Of a stretch of DNA of 5,918 nt, positions 5,588 to 5,918 are shown piece after piece. The DNA is taken from the NCBI GenBank assembly GCA_019422905.1, contig JAHZCM010000121.1:1-5918 (forward strand), given 5' to 3'. Both the position numbers and the translations under genes were made by a program. Every line of letters starts with the position of its first letter. Position 1 is the stretch's first letter. This DNA comes from Oscillospiraceae bacterium (GTDB lineage: Bacteria; Bacillota; Clostridia; Oscillospirales; Acutalibacteraceae). The notes beneath the pieces are model-generated. The model made no database searches and had not been told where the DNA came from. It saw nothing but the letters and a program-made list of their open reading frames with translations.

Positions 5588-5918
5588 ATGGGCAACAAAG
5601 CATATTTGGTACTCGAAAACGGAAAAGTTTTCTGCGGCGAATCTTTCGGCGCGGCGGGTGAAGTGACGGCGGAAGTCGTTTTTACAACCGGAATGACAGG
5701 TTACCTTGAAACGCTTACCGATAAAAGCTATTTCGGGCAGATTGTCGTTCAGACATTCCCGCTCATCGGCAATTACGGTGTTATTCCTTCTGATTTCGAA
5801 GGGACCATGATCGGCCCCCGCGGTTATATAGTAAAAGAGTGGTGTCAGTCGCCTTCCAATTTCCGTTCGGAGGGTGACCTTGACACCTTTTTTAAAGCGC
5901 GCGGCGTAATCGGCCTTT
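5588..5918 (+). CDS. carA: Carbamoyl-phosphate synthase small (glutaminase) subunit, N-terminal part (3' end outside window)
   Basis: The first 110 residues of CarA, open to the right edge. The product LVLENGKVFCGESFG (7-21), then GEVTAEVVFTTGMTGYLETL (24-43), SYFGQIVVQTFPLIGNYGV (47-65) and FEGTMIGPRGYIVKEW are hallmark N-terminal CarA segments. The catalytic class I amidotransferase domain lies beyond the window. CarA hydrolyses glutamine and channels ammonia to CarB for carbamoyl phosphate, feeding pyrimidine and arginine synthesis. ATG 5588 is preceded by AGGAAAGAGG (5567-5576) and lies 28 bases after the purF stop, with no terminator or clear promoter between, so co-transcription with purF is likely. 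Third-position GC is near 52% (57 of 109 codons), lower than in the neighbouring purF. Confidence 0.95.
   Translation, partial: MGNKAYLVLENGKVFCGESFGAAGEVTAEVVFTTGMTGYLETLTDKSYFGQIVVQTFPLIGNYGVIPSDFEGTMIGPRGYIVKEWCQSPSNFRSEGDLDTFFKARGVIGL

Noticed and set aside
1..5918. CRISPR arrays, tRNA or rRNA genes, insertion sequences, defence systems
   Set aside because: Nothing of the kind was seen. The window is filled by nitrogen and nucleotide metabolism genes with short gaps, and no repeated or terminal inverted sequences were noticed.

Overview
The window is GC-rich, tightly packed and read entirely on the + strand. It carries six protein genes, the first and last cut by the window edges, plus one doubtful small ORF. 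Gene content points to an anaerobic Gram-positive of the class Clostridia, probably a GC-rich gut Oscillospiraceae/Ruminococcaceae-type organism. The clues are a split glutamate synthase fed by a ferredoxin-type protein, glnA followed by an ANTAR-domain regulator, and a Bacillus-type Fe-S PurF. This placement is inference from gene content; no rRNA or other taxonomic marker is present.

Positions 1-2078 are the downstream end of a multi-subunit glutamate synthase operon: the tail of a 4Fe-4S dicluster electron-transfer protein, an FAD/NAD(P) oxidoreductase (178-1410) and a stand-alone GXGXG (GltB C-terminal) subunit (1425-2078). The glutaminase and FMN-binding subunits are expected upstream of the window. 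Intergenic gaps are 4 and 14 bases with good ribosome sites.

Positions 2079-2269 are the only sizeable intergenic stretch. It holds a strong sigma-A-type promoter with an extended -10, a 12-base perfect palindrome abutting the -10, and overlapping GC hairpins with a T6 run that can be read as a terminator for the upstream operon or as an attenuator. It also contains a 58-codon ORF with a good Shine-Dalgarno that runs into the next gene.

Positions 2270-4071 hold a glutamine synthetase homologue and an ANTAR-domain response-regulator-like protein. Both look degenerate where their families are normally active. The glutamine synthetase homologue lacks several metal-ligand glutamates and arginines of the active site. 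The regulator lacks the phosphoacceptor aspartate and the acidic pocket. A perfect TTGACA/TATAAT promoter lies inside the glutamine synthetase reading frame.

Positions 4093-5918 hold purF (first committed step of purine synthesis) and the start of carA (small subunit of carbamoyl-phosphate synthase, leading to pyrimidines and arginine). Glutamate synthase, PurF and CarA all consume glutamine amide nitrogen. The cluster therefore reads as a glutamine-economy locus in which the glutamine synthetase-like protein and the ANTAR protein may report nitrogen status and control the rest at the RNA level. That regulatory reading is inference.
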